A stretch of 61,067 bases of DNA from DAOUTY01 sp964453665 (GTDB lineage: Bacteria; Chloroflexota; Dehalococcoidia; SZUA-161). A program made the position numbers and the translations under genes. The DNA is taken from the NCBI GenBank assembly GCA_964453665.1, contig CAYVQT010000011.1, positions 1 through 61,067 of the forward strand, read 5' to 3'. The first letter of the stretch is position 1, and every line of letters begins with the position of its first letter. This document shows positions 60,151 through 61,067 of this stretch, piece by piece. The notes beneath the pieces are model-generated. The model saw only the letters and a list, made by a program, of their open reading frames with translations, was not told the origin of the DNA and did not search any database.

Positions 60151-60573
60151 CTATTGATTTCTTATTTCATCGACGAGTGTATTAAGCCTCGCTTGGCGTT
60201 TCCGTTCAGTATTGAGTTCGCATTGCCAAAGAGTTATCACTTTCCATCCGTTCCGTTGAAGCAAGTTACTGTTTCGCTTGTCTCGTTCAATATTGTCCTT
60301 TATCTTCTTTTCCCAAAAGTCTCTTCGTGATTCCGGCAGTTTGGAAGCCTTACATTCTTCGTGTCCATGCCAGAAACACCCGTGAAGAAAAATAATGGTT
60401 TTATATTTGGGTAGTAAGATGTCTGGTTTCCCAGGCAACGACTTCACATTTTTCCTGAAACGTAATCCTTGCGAAAATAAACTTCTCCTAACCAAGATCT
60501 CCATTTTACTATCTTTACCGGAGATCTTTGACATTATTTGGCTTCTCTTCTGCTTGTTATATTTATCTGTCAT
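60151..60573 (-). CDS. vsr: Very short patch repair (Vsr) endonuclease
   Basis: A 140-residue Vsr-family nuclease that nicks at T-G mismatches from deaminated 5-methylcytosine, or serves in restriction-like systems. Motifs are RSQIMSKISGKDSKMEILVR, LPGKPDILLPKYKTIIFLHG (catalytic Asp) and FWHGHEECK, then FWEKKIKDNIERDKRN. The coding sequence is clearly more AT-rich than coaBC. It starts two bases after the stop of the frame upstream, so the two are one operon. No cytosine methylase is inside the window; one may lie beyond the right edge. Confidence 0.93.
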   Translation of the reverse strand: MTDKYNKQKRSQIMSKISGKDSKMEILVRRSLFSQGLRFRKNVKSLPGKPDILLPKYKTIIFLHGCFWHGHEECKASKLPESRRDFWEKKIKDNIERDKRNSNLLQRNGWKVITLWQCELNTERKRQARLNTLVDEIRNQ

Positions 60574-60575
60574 GG

Positions 60576-61067
60576 TCAGGTTTCTCTGGTCTTTGCGTCA
60601 ATAATACTATCGTATTTGTCGATGAATTCCTGATGATACTGCTGTGCCCTCATAAGCAGATCGTGATACGTTTTCACATAGACTTTTCCTCGGAGAGATT
60701 CTTCTATACTTGCTACTCTACGCTCATAATTTCGCTCACCGCATATTACATAGGCAACGACAGTTTTTTCTTCTTAGGGTTCGTTACCCTGTTTGCTCTC
60801 AACAAAGGTTCTATAATCATCTGCTTGGAGAAGATCTTTTAATCTTATTTTATGCTGTGGTCTTTTGAGTTCAAGCACAAATCTGCTATTTGCCAGGCTT
60901 GTGCACAGAAAATCGATTCTTCTGTTAGACTCCAGTTCTTCTTCATCATCTGGAAATGCTTCCCGCAGAAGCGTCGAATAGTATATTTCATCTTTGAATT
61001 CCATTATTCTCGGATTGCGTATTTCGGTGAAATCGGACACCGGTTTCGCTCCAAACCGGCCATCTTC
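60576..61067 (-). pseudogene. C-terminus of a protein upstream of vsr, interrupted by an in-frame stop; partial at the window edge
   Basis: The minus-strand frame is open from the right edge (EDGRFGAKPVSDFTEIRNPR onward), includes the LELKRPQHKIRLKDLLQADD core and reaches TAA at 60774-60776. The same frame then stays open for 65 more codons (starting EEKTVVAYVICGERNYERRV, later VKTYHDLLMRAQQYHQEFID) to TGA at 60576-60578, two bases from the vsr start. Restored, this end resembles the C-terminal nuclease-like part of GHKL (HSP90/MORC-type) ATPases that accompany Vsr and cytosine methylases in restriction loci. So a nonsense mutation, a sequencing error, or two separate genes are possible. Confidence 0.65.

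Overview
The window reads as one contig of an uncultured anaerobic bacterium, most likely a monoderm Chloroflexota of the Dehalococcoidia type. This is inference from gene content: a type IV pilus set with PilM, PilN and PilO but no PilP or PilQ secretin, an anti-sigma-like DUF5667 protein beside an ECF sigma factor, CaiB/BaiF CoA-transferases, a membrane-bound Hdr-like Fe-S oxidoreductase, and many palindromic dispersed repeats. No rRNA is present to settle the taxonomy.

Layout. 0-2.7 kb: two CaiB/BaiF CoA-transferases (minus strand). 3.0-5.8 kb: a secreted three-domain protein, an ECF sigma factor and its DUF5667 partner. 5.8-9.0 kb: two DivIVA-like coiled-coil proteins (minus strand). 9.7-12.0 kb: a bacterial GH3-type adenylate-forming enzyme translationally coupled to a methyltransferase. 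12.7-32.4 kb: a type IV pilus region with a 7TM-GAF-GGDEF-HD-GYP c-di-GMP protein, pilT, pilB, pilC, three prepilin-like proteins (one of about 1145 residues), pilN, pilO, pilM, prepilin peptidase and three further pilins. Two four-helix-bundle (IVP) genes sit inside this series. 33-44 kb: an orphan LuxR-type regulator, a GNAT enzyme, a giant 1393-residue coiled-coil protein (minus strand) and a four-gene signalling cluster (OmpR-type regulator, PAS histidine kinase, double receiver, REC-PAS-HD-GYP). 44-50 kb: methyltransferase, glycosyltransferase, Hdr-like oxidoreductase, DegV, PlsY-like protein and a P-loop kinase. 50-60 kb: housekeeping genes prs, a BrnT/BrnA toxin-antitoxin pair, secA, GIY-YIG, polX, a 2TM protein, an unknown protein, coaX, coaBC and tRNA-Met. 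60-61 kb: an AT-rich Vsr endonuclease plus the end of an upstream gene broken by an in-frame stop.

The most unusual content is a family of three paralogous proteins (5759-7042, 7283-8971, 34505-38686). Each has a DivIVA-like N-terminal motif, a long Ala/Glu-rich coiled coil of different length and period, and a shared C-terminal domain predicted as beta-alpha-beta-beta-alpha-beta with a basic terminal strand. They flank the pilus locus, and the first two share an exact 20-base upstream element. I infer a set of intracellular scaffold or filament proteins, possibly positioning envelope or pilus machinery.

Other notable signals are modular palindromes with compensatory arm changes (24.9-34 kb and 54.4-54.9 kb), one of which supplies the C-terminus of a GIY-YIG protein. 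There are also twin GNRA-loop hairpins before a pilin gene, 11-bp phased direct repeats before the histidine kinase, and inverted AT-rich repeats around an IVP gene. At the right end, tRNA-Met marks a change to an AT-rich Vsr/GHKL-ATPase-like module that looks like the start of a defence island.
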